Source: Snuella lapsa
Lineage (GTDB): Bacteria > Bacteroidota > Bacteroidia > Flavobacteriales > Flavobacteriaceae
Length of the DNA: 64,000 bases
Assembly: GCF_039539345.1 (NCBI RefSeq)
Contig: NZ_BAABCY010000019.1
Coordinates: 45,078-109,077, forward strand
Direction of reading: 5' to 3'
Each line of letters starts with the position of its first letter. Position 1 is the stretch's first letter. Positions 26,313-35,662 of the stretch are shown piece after piece. The position numbers and the translations under genes are program-made. The notes under the pieces were generated by a model. That model ran no database searches. It was not told the DNA's origin and was given only the letters and a program-made list of their open reading frames with translations.

Positions 26313-27032
26313 TTAATTAAAAACTTGATTAAATATCTGTAATGATTTAGGCGGTTTAAAACCACCCAAATGTAATTCAAAATAACTCAAAATCATATGT
26401 AAAAATGCCTGTCTTTGTTTTGAATTGATTTTTACTCCAGATAACTCATCAAATGTCGTGCCTAACAGCGTTTTTAAAAGCAATAAATTATCCCCCGAAA
26501 TAGCATATATATCATGGGCTTTGCTCTCAAATTTACCCTCTCGCAAATTAAAGTAGTTATTACCATCATCTGCCTCATCTGGGTAGAACCCAAGATATCG
26601 TGTTAATTTAAGTAAAAACAACAAATGAAAATTAGCATAATTAGTATGCACATCTAACCAAAGTAGCGCCGTTTCAATATAACTAAAAAGCGATTCATTA
26701 GGTTCTTCTTCTTTTATAGTTGTAGTCAAAACCTCAGCTAAAAACATAACAATACTGCTCTTTAATACGTTGGAGTGCAAACTAGTATACATGTTAGCCA
26801 ACCTAATTTCTTTTATAATCTGCAAAGAACGATTTGCCTTATAAACAACAACTAATTGCAATTGGGAAAGCAGTTGGAAATAGGCCGCTTTAGCCTTTCC
26901 TCTTTTACTATTAAAAACTCCTTTTAACAAAAAACCAACAACCCCTAACTCTTTAGTATAGCACCTAACAATGAGGTCATGATCTCGATATTTAGTTTTT
27001 GAAAGTACAATGGCATGGGTATCGATTAACAT
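26313..27032 (-). CDS. recO: DNA repair protein RecO
   Basis: RecO loads RecA at gaps with RecF/RecR and anneals single strands. The 239-residue protein has the OB-fold start (THAIVLSKTKYRDHDLIVRCYTKELGVVGFLLKG) and a helical C-terminal part. The four-Cys zinc motif seen in many RecO proteins is not present, as is usual in Bacteroidota. It overlaps the porZ stop codon by one base and is followed three bases later by the receptor gene. Confidence 0.92.
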   Translation of the reverse strand: MLIDTHAIVLSKTKYRDHDLIVRCYTKELGVVGFLLKGVFNSKRGKAKAAYFQLLSQLQLVVVYKANRSLQIIKEIRLANMYTSLHSNVLKSSIVMFLAEVLTTTIKEEEPNESLFSYIETALLWLDVHTNYANFHLLFLLKLTRYLGFYPDEADDGNNYFNLREGKFESKAHDIYAISGDNLLLLKTLLGTTFDELSGVKINSKQRQAFLHMILSYFELHLGGFKPPKSLQIFNQVFN

Positions 27033-29383
27033 TATCTAACTACCATTAGTTTTAAAACCTTTGTTTCGTAGGTATCCAAATCGGAAAGCATTACCAAATA
27101 GACCCCAGATGCTACGATATTATTAGCAAGGTTTTTTCCGTTCCAATAGGCAGTACCGCCATCTATTTCAAGATTATATCCACTATACCTTTGGTTAGTT
27201 CTTGATTGTGCTTCGGCAACCAAATTGCCTTCTATATCTGTAATCTTAATATTTACATTTTCTGAAATGTCCTTAATCTTTACCTTCTCTTCCACAATAT
27301 TAAAACCAGGCCTTACAGGGTTAGGATATGCATAAGCACTTTGTAAATCTTCCTGTGCTCCGGAACTTCCTGAACGAAACGACACCAACCCCTTGTTTGT
27401 TGCTATATATACAATACCATTTGATTCGTCTAAACTCACATCGTTTATTATATTTGAAGGAAGAGGAGAGTTGTCTTTTGTAAAATGAAATATTGTTTTT
27501 TGCCCATCCGATGAAAAATAAAACAACCCTGAATCGGCTGTACCTACCCACTTATTGTTAGCTCCGTCCACTTCAATATCGGTAACAATTTGCTGAAACA
27601 ATAATTCTTTTGCTATTCCATCTTCTAAAATAACAATTTCTTCGGCTCGGACATCATCATCAGTAAAAAAGTTGGAGGTGTTATATAAAACACGTAAGCC
27701 TTTAAATGTACCTATCCAAAGCTGATTTCGTTTATCAATTGCCAATGCGGTTACGTAATCTGTTGGCATATTAGCTTCTTCTCCACTTAAATGTTTTAAC
27801 GAATAATTACTACCATTATCATTAACACCAATAAGACCATGATTAAAACTACCAAGCCATTTAGCATTATCGCTTCCAATGACAATATCTGAAAAACGAT
27901 TATCAAATGCCTCGGTAACTATCTCATTAAAACTATAAGATTTCCATTGATTATTTGATGGGTTGTATGATTTTAACGGTTTCTCAACAAAACTCGTTGT
28001 TGTCCACAAAACACCATTGAGATCAAACATTGAAGCGCCTACCCGAATATCCACATAATTAGGGTTTGATGGTACAATCAAGGATTCCAGGCCACTGTTG
28101 GTTTGATTGAATAAAATAGTTGGTTCATCTTCATTAACCTCCAAAAGACCGCTGAAAAAAGAACTTATAAACACCTGATCATTATTAAAAGGGTTAACAG
28201 AAATGGTGTTTAAAGACCTAGCTTCTAACACCTCATTATAACGAACGTTAATCCATTTTTCTTCTTTTAGATGACTAAAGCCACGCCTATGGGGCCCTCC
28301 ATTTGGATAAGGGTTATAATAAATATCATACTCCCCAAATGTTACCCAAAGGCTATTGGCCATAGCTTTAATTGAGAAAGGAGTATTTAATAATGGCCCT
28401 TCTGGATGGGTTTCCTCAAAAACATTCGGACTCGCATATCCCGCTTTTAAGATCCCGAAATCTTTGGTGCCAATATAAACAATTTCGTTATCGATAGTAG
28501 CGACATTAAAAGCTGTGTTAAAATCAGGGGTAACTGACGCCTGAATTACTAAATTGAAACTTTCATCATAAATAAACGTATCATTCATAGTGGTCACAAC
28601 CAGATTAGCACCAACAGATCGCATATCGAGAGGCGTATCTGCATATAAAAACTGCTCTGTAAGCACGTCGTTCACCACAGTGTACAAACGCCTGTTGGTT
28701 CTTATAGCGTATAAGTTGTTACCTACACTTTCTACAGCTAAAAAATCACCTAAAGTTACTTGTTGCCAATTTTGGTAGTCGATTAAATTAGTATTGGCCA
28801 CTTGTGCCTTTTTTAATCCATTACCCCCTAAGCATGCTGCATAAATAAAATCTCCAAAAATAGTAGTCTGACTTACTTTTACCTGTGCACCCCCACTACC
28901 AATAAAGTAAGTATCTCCAAATTCTAGCCGCTCTAAATCGTAAACAGAAATCCCATAATCGGTAGCTATATATACAAGGTTATCAAAAACATTAAAATGG
29001 TTTATTCGTTTTTCGGTTGGAGGAATGGTCACTTTACCAATAATATCAACCACAGTAAGAATGTTTTCATCATTATCGAAAGCTATTTCAATCAAACCAT
29101 TTTCATAGCCTATAAGCAACAACTCATAAAGATCACTATAGTAAATTGTTGAAATAGTTTCACCCGACAAACCATTAACCGTACTAAGTTCTGTTAGCTC
29201 TTGAGTTTCCAAATCTAAACTGAAAACAGCATTTTCGGAAGCAGCATAAAGCTTATCCTTCCCTCGAACAACATCCCTAACATTATTATATGAGAAATAC
29301 CCTTGCCAAAGTAAAGAATAATCTTGAGCAAACGAAAACAAAGAGAATAAGCAGGTTATAAATACAATAAAGCTTTTAAACAT
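27032..29383 (-). CDS. porZ: PorZ-like protein of the type IX secretion system
   Basis: A 783-residue secreted protein. After the signal peptide (FKSFIVFITCLFSLFSFAQ) it holds two seven-bladed beta-propeller regions with repeats of the YSDLYELLLIGYENGLIEI and KWVGTADSGLFYFSSDG type. It ends in a T9SS sorting tail (AYPNPVRPGFNI, then GVYLVMLSDLDTYETKVLKLMVVR). Length and layout match PorZ, which in Porphyromonas gingivalis sits on the surface and supplies anionic LPS to the sortase PorU. The tail and the second T9SS-type protein at 21510-23852 both indicate that the organism has this secretion system. It is the first gene of an operon with recO. Confidence 0.83.
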   Translation of the reverse strand: MFKSFIVFITCLFSLFSFAQDYSLLWQGYFSYNNVRDVVRGKDKLYAASENAVFSLDLETQELTELSTVNGLSGETISTIYYSDLYELLLIGYENGLIEIAFDNDENILTVVDIIGKVTIPPTEKRINHFNVFDNLVYIATDYGISVYDLERLEFGDTYFIGSGGAQVKVSQTTIFGDFIYAACLGGNGLKKAQVANTNLIDYQNWQQVTLGDFLAVESVGNNLYAIRTNRRLYTVVNDVLTEQFLYADTPLDMRSVGANLVVTTMNDTFIYDESFNLVIQASVTPDFNTAFNVATIDNEIVYIGTKDFGILKAGYASPNVFEETHPEGPLLNTPFSIKAMANSLWVTFGEYDIYYNPYPNGGPHRRGFSHLKEEKWINVRYNEVLEARSLNTISVNPFNNDQVFISSFFSGLLEVNEDEPTILFNQTNSGLESLIVPSNPNYVDIRVGASMFDLNGVLWTTTSFVEKPLKSYNPSNNQWKSYSFNEIVTEAFDNRFSDIVIGSDNAKWLGSFNHGLIGVNDNGSNYSLKHLSGEEANMPTDYVTALAIDKRNQLWIGTFKGLRVLYNTSNFFTDDDVRAEEIVILEDGIAKELLFQQIVTDIEVDGANNKWVGTADSGLFYFSSDGQKTIFHFTKDNSPLPSNIINDVSLDESNGIVYIATNKGLVSFRSGSSGAQEDLQSAYAYPNPVRPGFNIVEEKVKIKDISENVNIKITDIEGNLVAEAQSRTNQRYSGYNLEIDGGTAYWNGKNLANNIVASGVYLVMLSDLDTYETKVLKLMVVR

Positions 29384-29453
29384 ACTTGCTTTTTTGGATA
29401 TTCAAATATATTTATAACTAACGAGTTTTACTTTATAATAATATAATTTAAAC

Positions 29454-29483
29454 AAAAAAGCTTCCCAAAAATTCAGGAAGCTT
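29454..29483 (-). terminator. Terminator of gdhA
   Basis: On the minus strand AAGCTTCC / GGAAGCTT form an eight-base stem around a ten-base loop, followed by TTTTTTG. It lies 24 bases after the gdhA stop. Confidence 0.85.
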
Positions 29484-29506
29484 AATTAATAAACTAAAAA
29501 TAAGGT

Positions 29507-30850
29507 TTATACAATACCTTGTGCCAACATAGCATCGGCTACTTTAACAAATCCTGCAATGTTCGCTCCTTTTACATAGTCTACATAGCCGTCATCGTCT
29601 TTACCATATTCAATACACGTATCGTGAATATTAGCCATAATCTCTTTTAGCTTAATATCCACTTCGTTTCGAGTCCAGTTAAAACGTAAAGAGTTTTGGG
29701 TCATTTCCAAACCAGACGTAGCTACACCTCCAGCATTTGAGGCCTTACCTGGAGCAAATAATATCTTTGCTTTATGGAAAGCGGTTATAGCTTCCTTGGT
29801 AGACGGCATATTAGCCCCTTCACTCACACACATGCATCCATTTCTTAAAAGTGCATTGGCATCATCTTCGTTCAATTCATTTTGTGTAGCACAGGGCAAT
29901 GCAACATCGCACGTAACATCCCAAGGTGTTTTACCTTCAACAAAAGCAGCATTAGGATATACTTTCACGTACTCACTAATACGACCTCTTTTTACATTCT
30001 TTAACTGCATAACGAAGGCTAACTTTTCGGCATCAATGCCATCAGCGTCATAAACATATCCCGAAGAATCTGATAACGTTAACACTTTTCCTCCCAGTTG
30101 AATCACCTTCTCGGCTGCGTATTGAGCCACATTTCCTGATCCAGAGATGACTACACGCTTACCTTTTAAACTCTCATTTTTAGTGCTAAGCATACTTTCA
30201 GCAAAATAAACAGTCCCATAACCTGTAGCCTCAGGTCTAATTAACGATCCTCCCCACGACATTCCTTTGCCTGTTAAAACACCAGTAAATTCATTCCTTA
30301 ATTTTTTGTACATACCAAACAAAAAGCCAATTTCCCTGGCTCCCACTCCTATATCTCCAGCAGGGACATCGGTATTGTGCCCAATATGTCTAAACAACTC
30401 ACTCATAAACGAATGGCAAAAGCGCATAATTTCATTATCGCTCTTTCCTTTTGGGTCAAAATCACTTCCTCCTTTTCCTCCTCCCATTGGTAACGTTGTT
30501 AAACTATTTTTAAAGACCTGCTCAAAAGCCAGGAATTTTAAAATACTCATATTAACTGTTGGATGAAAACGCAAACCTCCTTTGTATGGACCTATGGCAG
30601 AATTCATTTGAACACGGTAACCTCTATTTACCTGAATCTCACCAGAATCATCTACCCAACATACCCTAAATGTTATCGCCCGTTCTGGCTCTACCATACG
30701 CAATAAAATATTCTTACCATGATATATATCATGTTGAACAATATAAGGTATTACTGTTTCTGCTACTTCTTCAACAGCTTGCAAAAACTCAGGTTCATGA
30801 CCATTACGTTCTTTAACTAGGTCCATGAACCCCTCAATTATATCTTTCAT
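29507..30850 (-). CDS. gdhA: NADP-type glutamate dehydrogenase
   Basis: Interconverts 2-oxoglutarate plus ammonia and glutamate. The 447-residue protein has the length of the hexameric NADP-specific class. Visible motifs are the glutamate-binding stretch YKGGLRFHPTVN, the catalytic-Lys region PMGGGKGGSDFDPKGKS, the PAGDIGVGAREIGFLFG segment, and the Rossmann fingerprint SGSGNVAQYAAEK. The gene is monocistronic, with its own terminator. A possible promoter is at 30897-30904. Confidence 0.97.
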   Translation of the reverse strand: MKDIIEGFMDLVKERNGHEPEFLQAVEEVAETVIPYIVQHDIYHGKNILLRMVEPERAITFRVCWVDDSGEIQVNRGYRVQMNSAIGPYKGGLRFHPTVNMSILKFLAFEQVFKNSLTTLPMGGGKGGSDFDPKGKSDNEIMRFCHSFMSELFRHIGHNTDVPAGDIGVGAREIGFLFGMYKKLRNEFTGVLTGKGMSWGGSLIRPEATGYGTVYFAESMLSTKNESLKGKRVVISGSGNVAQYAAEKVIQLGGKVLTLSDSSGYVYDADGIDAEKLAFVMQLKNVKRGRISEYVKVYPNAAFVEGKTPWDVTCDVALPCATQNELNEDDANALLRNGCMCVSEGANMPSTKEAITAFHKAKILFAPGKASNAGGVATSGLEMTQNSLRFNWTRNEVDIKLKEIMANIHDTCIEYGKDDDGYVDYVKGANIAGFVKVADAMLAQGIV

Positions 30851-30896
30851 CTACTTAAAATTTTAATTATTTTATTGATTATGTAATTTTAGAGCA

Positions 30897-30904
30897 CAAA
30901 TATA
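30897..30904 (-). promoter_or_regulatory. Probable -7 promoter element of gdhA
   Basis: Reads TATATTTG on the minus strand (consensus TAnnTTTG), 46 bases upstream of the gdhA ATG. Confidence 0.5.
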
Positions 30905-30984
30905 CGTTATCTTTAAAAATTACATTGTTTTTTTTTGAATTTCGCAATTAAAAATTATAAAAAAATCCTACTAACTTTTTAACC

Positions 30985-31015
30985 TTTGTTTGTTATTTGA
31001 GTTTTTTTATATTTG
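30985..31015 (+). promoter_or_regulatory. Full-consensus Bacteroidota promoter
   Basis: TTTG at 30985-30988, 19 bases of spacer, then TATATTTG at 31008-31015: both elements and the spacing match the sigma-ABfr promoter. Transcription should begin near 31022. This rules out the in-frame TTG at 30997 as the start of the downstream gene and supports the ATG at 31051. Confidence 0.8.
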
Positions 31016-31050
31016 TTACATTGGATGCCCCTAAAAAGCAACACCTTATT

Positions 31051-31881
31051 ATGCTTAACTTTAATCATTTAGCCATTGCTTTTTGCCTATTCTTAGTTTT
31101 CCAAACTGCTAACTCTCAATTAGGATTTTCGCACGAAATTGGAGTTATAGCTGGTCCAGTAGAATTTAGATCTGATTTTGGCAGCAGGTTTAGCGAAGCC
31201 ACAAATCTAGGAAACTCTGGAATAGGTATCGGAATCATCCATTATATAAATTTTGCTTATCGCGCCGATTGTAATTGTTATTCTACCGACACTTATTTTA
31301 ACGATCACTTTAAACTTAGAAACGAGATTTCATGGAATTATACTGTACTGGACCATCATGGCGAATGGGTACAACCTAGGTACACGTCTCCCAATGCAGA
31401 TAAACTAAGAGCTCATCATGGCGTAGCGGAAAACTTTGACATTGGCACCCAATTAGAATATTTCCCTAGAAGTATTCGTTCATTTCAGGCATTTAGTTAT
31501 TTATTAGCCCCATATATAAGCTTAGGCATTCATTATACGACTTCCTCACCTCAGGGCAGCACAGATTATGGTGATAAAAATATTTTTAACGGGAACAACA
31601 TATACTCTTATTGGTATCAAGACCCTAGTTTTTTACCTCCTATCCCTGCTGGCGAAACAAGGGAGTACCCAATCAATTTAAACCAAAGAGGAGATTGGTC
31701 CATGGTTACAAGTGTTGGGGTTCGTTACAAAATAGGAGTGCTTTCAGATTTGTTATTAGATTTAAGATGGCAACTCTATTTTAACGATTGGGTTGATGGC
31801 TTTAACCACAAACTGAGCTACAATAAATTTAATGACTGGCTTATATGGCTTAATGTTGGCTATGTTTACTATTTAGATTAA
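31051..31881 (+). CDS. Conserved flavobacterial outer-membrane-type protein (THC0290_0291-like)
   Basis: A 276-residue secreted protein: signal peptide MLNFNHLAIAFCLFLVFQTANSQ, then LGFSHEIGVIAGPVEFRSDFG, a Cys-x-Cys pair in YRADCNCYSTDTYFNDHFKLRNEISWN, and a series of amphipathic strands ending in WLIWLNVGYVYYLD, a barrel-like C-terminus. It resembles the flavobacterial family named THC0290_0291 in protein annotation; no function is known for it. The ATG at 31051 is preferred because the promoter (30985-31015) covers the longer reading. Confidence 0.7.
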   Translation: MLNFNHLAIAFCLFLVFQTANSQLGFSHEIGVIAGPVEFRSDFGSRFSEATNLGNSGIGIGIIHYINFAYRADCNCYSTDTYFNDHFKLRNEISWNYTVLDHHGEWVQPRYTSPNADKLRAHHGVAENFDIGTQLEYFPRSIRSFQAFSYLLAPYISLGIHYTTSSPQGSTDYGDKNIFNGNNIYSYWYQDPSFLPPIPAGETREYPINLNQRGDWSMVTSVGVRYKIGVLSDLLLDLRWQLYFNDWVDGFNHKLSYNKFNDWLIWLNVGYVYYLD

Positions 31882-31939
31882 GCAAAACCCCTTCAAACAC
31901 GCAAACAGCCCAATTTATAATACTACTTAAAATACTTTC

Positions 31940-32650
31940 ATGATAAAACCCCGTCACCTATACATCATCTGCCTTCTTATTGTTTATAACTGTAGTAAAA
32001 CTGCAGGGGTCACTTTTGATGAAAATGCCATTACAACCAACAACAATTCTATAGTCACAATTAACCTCCCCTTGGCAAATGGCAATACTCCTATTTCTAA
32101 ACACATTAATTCGGTCATAAAAAAAGAGGCTGCTTTTGCACTACAAACAGACTCCCAAAACACCACCAGATCTATTGAAGACAACATTATAGCATTTAAC
32201 GATGCCTATAATACGTTTAAAAATGATTTCCCTGATAGCGCACAACAATGGGAAGCTCAAATTGATGGAGACTTAATGTTCCAATCGCAAGACATTATAA
32301 GCATTGCTATTACTTCTTATACGAATACTGGAGGAGCTCACGGAATCACCAAAATTTCGTTTTTAAATTTCAATGCCAAAAACGGAGAAGCACTTAACAA
32401 TATCGATTTATTTAAAGACTTAGAGTCTTTTAAGAAAGTAGCCAAGTCTCATTTTAAAAGCACTGTCTCAAACAAGGATATAGCTATTGACAGCAAAAGT
32501 TTTATTCTCCCCAAGCAAATTGGATTTAGTGAAGAGGGCCTTATCTTACTTTACAACACATACGAAATAGCTCCATACTCTAGTGGTATTATTGAATTTA
32601 CTATTCCGTATCACGAAATAAATACTTTTTTAATGTTTAATGGCTCGTAA
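31940..32650 (+). CDS. DUF3298/DUF4163 family lipoprotein
   Basis: A 236-residue exported protein with the lipobox-like end VYNC (Cys18) after a hydrophobic segment. The DUF4163-type region (IVTINLPLANGNTPISKHINSVIKK) is followed by the DUF3298 region with the typical Y-T-N-T-G-G-A-H motif and FTIPYHEINTFL near the end. This layout resembles the extracellular domain of RsiV/PdaC-type proteins; related proteins bind lysozyme, but no such role can be claimed here. Its 3' end overlaps the converging DinB gene by 21 bases. Confidence 0.82.
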   Translation: MIKPRHLYIICLLIVYNCSKTAGVTFDENAITTNNNSIVTINLPLANGNTPISKHINSVIKKEAAFALQTDSQNTTRSIEDNIIAFNDAYNTFKNDFPDSAQQWEAQIDGDLMFQSQDIISIAITSYTNTGGAHGITKISFLNFNAKNGEALNNIDLFKDLESFKKVAKSHFKSTVSNKDIAIDSKSFILPKQIGFSEEGLILLYNTYEIAPYSSGIIEFTIPYHEINTFLMFNGS

Positions 32651-33094
32651 CAATGCCATTACATAGCCTAAATGCATGCCTTCATGAAACAATATAAACT
32701 GTAAGGCATCATCAATATTTGTTAACGTATTACCTGTTGTAGAAACTGTATACTCCTTAAAATCAACAAACATCTTGTTGTTATAATCGATCTCTGTTTG
32801 CTTCACTGTAGAAAACAACAAGTTTTTAATTTCATCAACCTCATCCTGAGAAACCTTTCTTTCAGGTTGTGTTCCTTTCATATAGTTTGCTACAAGTGCA
32901 TCATCAATCATAAGAGGTAATCCCGACAACTTATATGCTAATAATTGCCCGGTTACAACTATATGCCCTATATTCCAAATAACATTATTATTAAAACCTT
33001 CCGGTATCTTATTTAAATCCTCCAAAGAGTTATTCTCTATAAAATCTTTGAAAAAGCGACGGGTATTATTTAATACTTCAAATGTAAAGTTCAT
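32630..33094 (-). CDS. DinB-family putative metal-dependent protein
   Basis: A 154-residue four-helix-bundle protein of the DinB/YfiT superfamily. The three His ligands are visible as GH in NVIWNIGHIVVTG and H-x3-H in LFHEGMHLGY. Family members bind Zn or Ni and include thiol transferases using bacillithiol or mycothiol; the activity here is unknown. The start at 33094 (MNFTFEVLNNTRRFF) is the usual family start; a longer reading to 33157 passes through a TATATTTG -7 promoter element at 33111-33118. Confidence 0.85.
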   Translation of the reverse strand: MNFTFEVLNNTRRFFKDFIENNSLEDLNKIPEGFNNNVIWNIGHIVVTGQLLAYKLSGLPLMIDDALVANYMKGTQPERKVSQDEVDEIKNLLFSTVKQTEIDYNNKMFVDFKEYTVSTTGNTLTNIDDALQFILFHEGMHLGYVMALLRAIKH

Positions 33095-33110
33095 ATTTAT
33101 AATTTTGCAA

Positions 33111-33118
33111 CAAATATA
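33111..33118 (-). promoter_or_regulatory. Probable -7 promoter element of the DinB-family gene
   Basis: TATATTTG on the minus strand, 17 bases upstream of the ATG at 33094. Confidence 0.5.
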
Positions 33119-33250
33119 ATTTAAATGGCATAATAACATTAAAACATTTAGACCCAAATTATAATACCCTTGTTAATCAACAAATGGTATCATTTAAATA
33201 AAATGTGATTATCTTTCCCTCTGTAAAAAAAACATTAAAACTCAAAACCC

Positions 33251-33607
33251 ATGAAGAAAGCATACTATCTTAAAACATGTAACACCTGCACTCGGATCTT
33301 AAAAGAACTAAACCTATCTTCCGAATTTATTTTACAAGACATCAAAACCAATCCCATTACCGTAAAACAATTAGAGGAAATGCACGCCCTTTCCGGAAGT
33401 TACGAAGCCTTATTTAGCAAAAGGTCAAAACTTTATAAGGAAATGGATCTAAAGCATCAAGATTTAAAGGAGAAAGATTACAAACATTACATCTTAGAAC
33501 ACTATACTTTTTTAAGCCGACCAGTAATAATTATCGACAATACCATATTTATAGGGAATTCCAAAAAAACGGTGGAAGCCATTAAATCTAAAATTAGTTC
33601 AACCTAA
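33251..33607 (+). CDS. ArsC/Spx-like thioredoxin-fold protein
   Basis: A 118-residue protein of the arsenate reductase (ArsC/YffB/Spx) superfamily, with the N-terminal CxxC motif in KTCNTCTRIL and the cis-Pro region FLSRPVIIIDNTIFIG. True arsenate reductases have an Arg triad and CGTCR-type active site; here the site is CNTC, so the activity may be another thiol reduction. No ars genes are nearby. It is a single gene. Confidence 0.82.
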   Translation: MKKAYYLKTCNTCTRILKELNLSSEFILQDIKTNPITVKQLEEMHALSGSYEALFSKRSKLYKEMDLKHQDLKEKDYKHYILEHYTFLSRPVIIIDNTIFIGNSKKTVEAIKSKISST

Positions 33608-33643
33608 AAGTTTTACTCTGGTTATGTAGTAACCTTAACATTA

Positions 33644-34126
33644 TTATTTAACATCTAAATTGTACCATTCGATATTACTTAAAACGTCTCGTCTTCCTTT
33701 ATTTTCTGGTGCATAATGTGTAGCAAGGTAATCAACGATAATCGTTTCGTTGGCTCCTAAGTCCCATAAATTCTGTGTTTCCTGCATCCAACGAATAATA
33801 CCTACCCAACCTTCTTTGGTTGCCCTGTTTTGCGTTACAAGTTTTGCAGAATGACATGGTGTACAACTAACAACAACCTGTTCCAATCCTTCTCCTTCGA
33901 CCAACCCAGTTGGTTGATGTATACCATTTTTTATATCATTTCTGTCAATAACACCTAAACTTTCAGGTGTTTCATAAGTTGGAGTTGATTCTTTATTAAA
34001 ACCCAAGAATGAAGGGTACAGCATATTACAAACCACTCCTAAAGCCATAATAAATAACATTACCGCCAAAAGTGAAAACATTAAATAAATACGCTTTACC
34101 ACGTTTTTAAACTCCTCGTAATGCAT
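33644..34126 (-). CDS. Membrane-anchored c-type cytochrome, probable electron acceptor of the molybdoenzyme
   Basis: A 160-residue protein with one N-terminal membrane helix (YLMFSLLAVMLFIMALGVVCNML) and one heme-c site, C-T-P-C-H, at about residue 88. The start lies eight bases after the stop of the sulfite-dehydrogenase-like gene, so the two make a pair like SorA (molybdenum subunit) and SorB (cytochrome). The likely role is to carry electrons from sulfite oxidation to the respiratory chain. The distal ligand is not certain; Met in IIRWMQETQ is a candidate. Confidence 0.8.
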   Translation of the reverse strand: MHYEEFKNVVKRIYLMFSLLAVMLFIMALGVVCNMLYPSFLGFNKESTPTYETPESLGVIDRNDIKNGIHQPTGLVEGEGLEQVVVSCTPCHSAKLVTQNRATKEGWVGIIRWMQETQNLWDLGANETIIVDYLATHYAPENKGRRDVLSNIEWYNLDVK

Positions 34127-34134
34127 CTTCTATT

Positions 34135-35355
34135 CTAATTAACTTTTACGGCAATTCTATGAGAGGCATTATTTAAATAACCTTTAGGATTCCACCCCGG
34201 CACCAGCATTGGCTGGCATACACCTTTTTCATCTGTTGCTCTGGCCCAAACCTCATAATATCCTTTTTTAGGAAACGCTATGTAAGCTTTAAAATGCTGC
34301 CAAGCCAAACGGTTAACAGGTCTTTCCAAAGCACAAGTTTTCCACGTAGCTCCAAAATCTATGGAATATTCCATCTTTGCCACCTCGAGTTCACCTGCCC
34401 AAGCATGGCCCCTAATTTCAAGTTTTCTCCCCTCTTCTATCATCGCCCCTGTTTTAGGATAAGTAATTAAAGATTTAACCGGCATACTTTCAATAATGCA
34501 CATATCCTCCTCCTTAACCTTTTCTCCTGGAGCCACAGCATGACAAGGCACACTGTATGATGGCGCTTTCATCTTGGCTCCATCATGAACTTTATCTCTC
34601 ACACTAATTCGATTTAACCACTTTCCTGAAGCAGATGCAGGCCACCCTCCCGCAATTAACCGTAAAGGGTATCCATGAGCTACAGGGATATCTTTATCAT
34701 TCATCATAAAGGCCAATAACGTTTCATCCTGTAATGCTTTATGCATGGGCACACCCCTAGAGATAGTTTCTTTTTCTGGATCTTTACTTAAATGTACATC
34801 TGCACCATGATATCCAATATAAACAGCATCTTCTTTAACCCCGACATCTTCGAGTATATCCTTTAAACGAACCCCTGTCCATTTAGCACAGGAAACAGCT
34901 CCAATCGTCCATTGGTTTCCTTTGGCCGGTGGGTTAAATTCACTTCTGCCATTACCCCCACATTCAAGGGTTAATTGGTATGAATACTGTTTAAATTTCG
35001 TTTTTAGTTCTTGTAAACTATATGTTTTAGATCTTATAACAGACTCACCATCAATGACCAATTCCCATTTAGACGCGTCAACACCCTGTGGTATCAGCCC
35101 ATTGTTCCTAACAAACATATACTTATTAGGAGTAATCTTATCATCTAACAAATGTGCTTTAGCCTCAATATTCCAAGGTTTGTTATTTAACACAGTCATT
35201 TCGGGATCTATTCCAAATAATTTATATGGGTTCCCTGGTTCTTTAACCAGTGGTATATAATTTTCTGGCAATGTAGACGAAAATACGATGTCTAAACCAA
35301 CAACCGATGCCGCCGTAGCCAACCCAGCTTCTTTAATAAACTTCCTTCTATCCAT
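34135..35355 (-). CDS. Sulfite-dehydrogenase-like molybdopterin oxidoreductase
   Basis: A 406-residue protein of the sulfite oxidase family. A Tat-type leader (MDRRKFIKEAGLATAASVVG) suggests periplasmic export with cofactor bound; I chose this start (35355) over one eight codons upstream because it puts the RRKFIK motif at the N-terminus. The molybdenum-ligand Cys is in LTLECGGNGRSEF. GYPLRLIAGGWPA and the C-terminal dimerisation domain (VAKMEYSIDFGATW, YEVWARATDEKG) follow. It oxidises sulfite or a related substrate and passes electrons to the cytochrome encoded downstream. The substrate is inferred from the family. Confidence 0.85.
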   Translation of the reverse strand: MDRRKFIKEAGLATAASVVGLDIVFSSTLPENYIPLVKEPGNPYKLFGIDPEMTVLNNKPWNIEAKAHLLDDKITPNKYMFVRNNGLIPQGVDASKWELVIDGESVIRSKTYSLQELKTKFKQYSYQLTLECGGNGRSEFNPPAKGNQWTIGAVSCAKWTGVRLKDILEDVGVKEDAVYIGYHGADVHLSKDPEKETISRGVPMHKALQDETLLAFMMNDKDIPVAHGYPLRLIAGGWPASASGKWLNRISVRDKVHDGAKMKAPSYSVPCHAVAPGEKVKEEDMCIIESMPVKSLITYPKTGAMIEEGRKLEIRGHAWAGELEVAKMEYSIDFGATWKTCALERPVNRLAWQHFKAYIAFPKKGYYEVWARATDEKGVCQPMLVPGWNPKGYLNNASHRIAVKVN

Positions 35356-35662
35356 TAAGATTAAGAGATCAATTAACAATCATTCGACGAATATAAGTAT
35401 ATCTGTATTAAAATCTTAACTGATGGGACTCAACCTTCTTCATCAATCCTTAAAATAAAGAATTTCTTGAAACGAACTATCCCCGAGGCTGAGCGTCGAG
35501 GAATTCTTTTTGATTAAAAAGATAAGCTGAAATATTGTATATTTATAATGATTCCCAAAATTCAAGTTATAGACATTATCCCTCTTCATTTAAAGAGGCA
35601 AAGGCAAAAAAATGACAATTAGCTATCTACTAATAGGCAAGTTTGACTAATAAAAAAAGCAC
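35356..35662. other. Intergenic region without a supported gene
   Basis: About 300 bases between the divergent molybdoenzyme gene and a secreted-protein gene. It holds a GC-rich patch (CCCCGAGGCTGAGCGTCGAGG near 35480) resembling a dispersed-repeat remnant, and a weak six-base stem-loop (CCTCTT/AAGAGG) at 35581-35598. I see no RNA gene or clear promoter. Confidence 0.5.

Noticed and set aside
30997..31050. TTG start for the outer-membrane protein gene
   Set aside because: It lies inside a full-consensus promoter and would hide the signal peptide.
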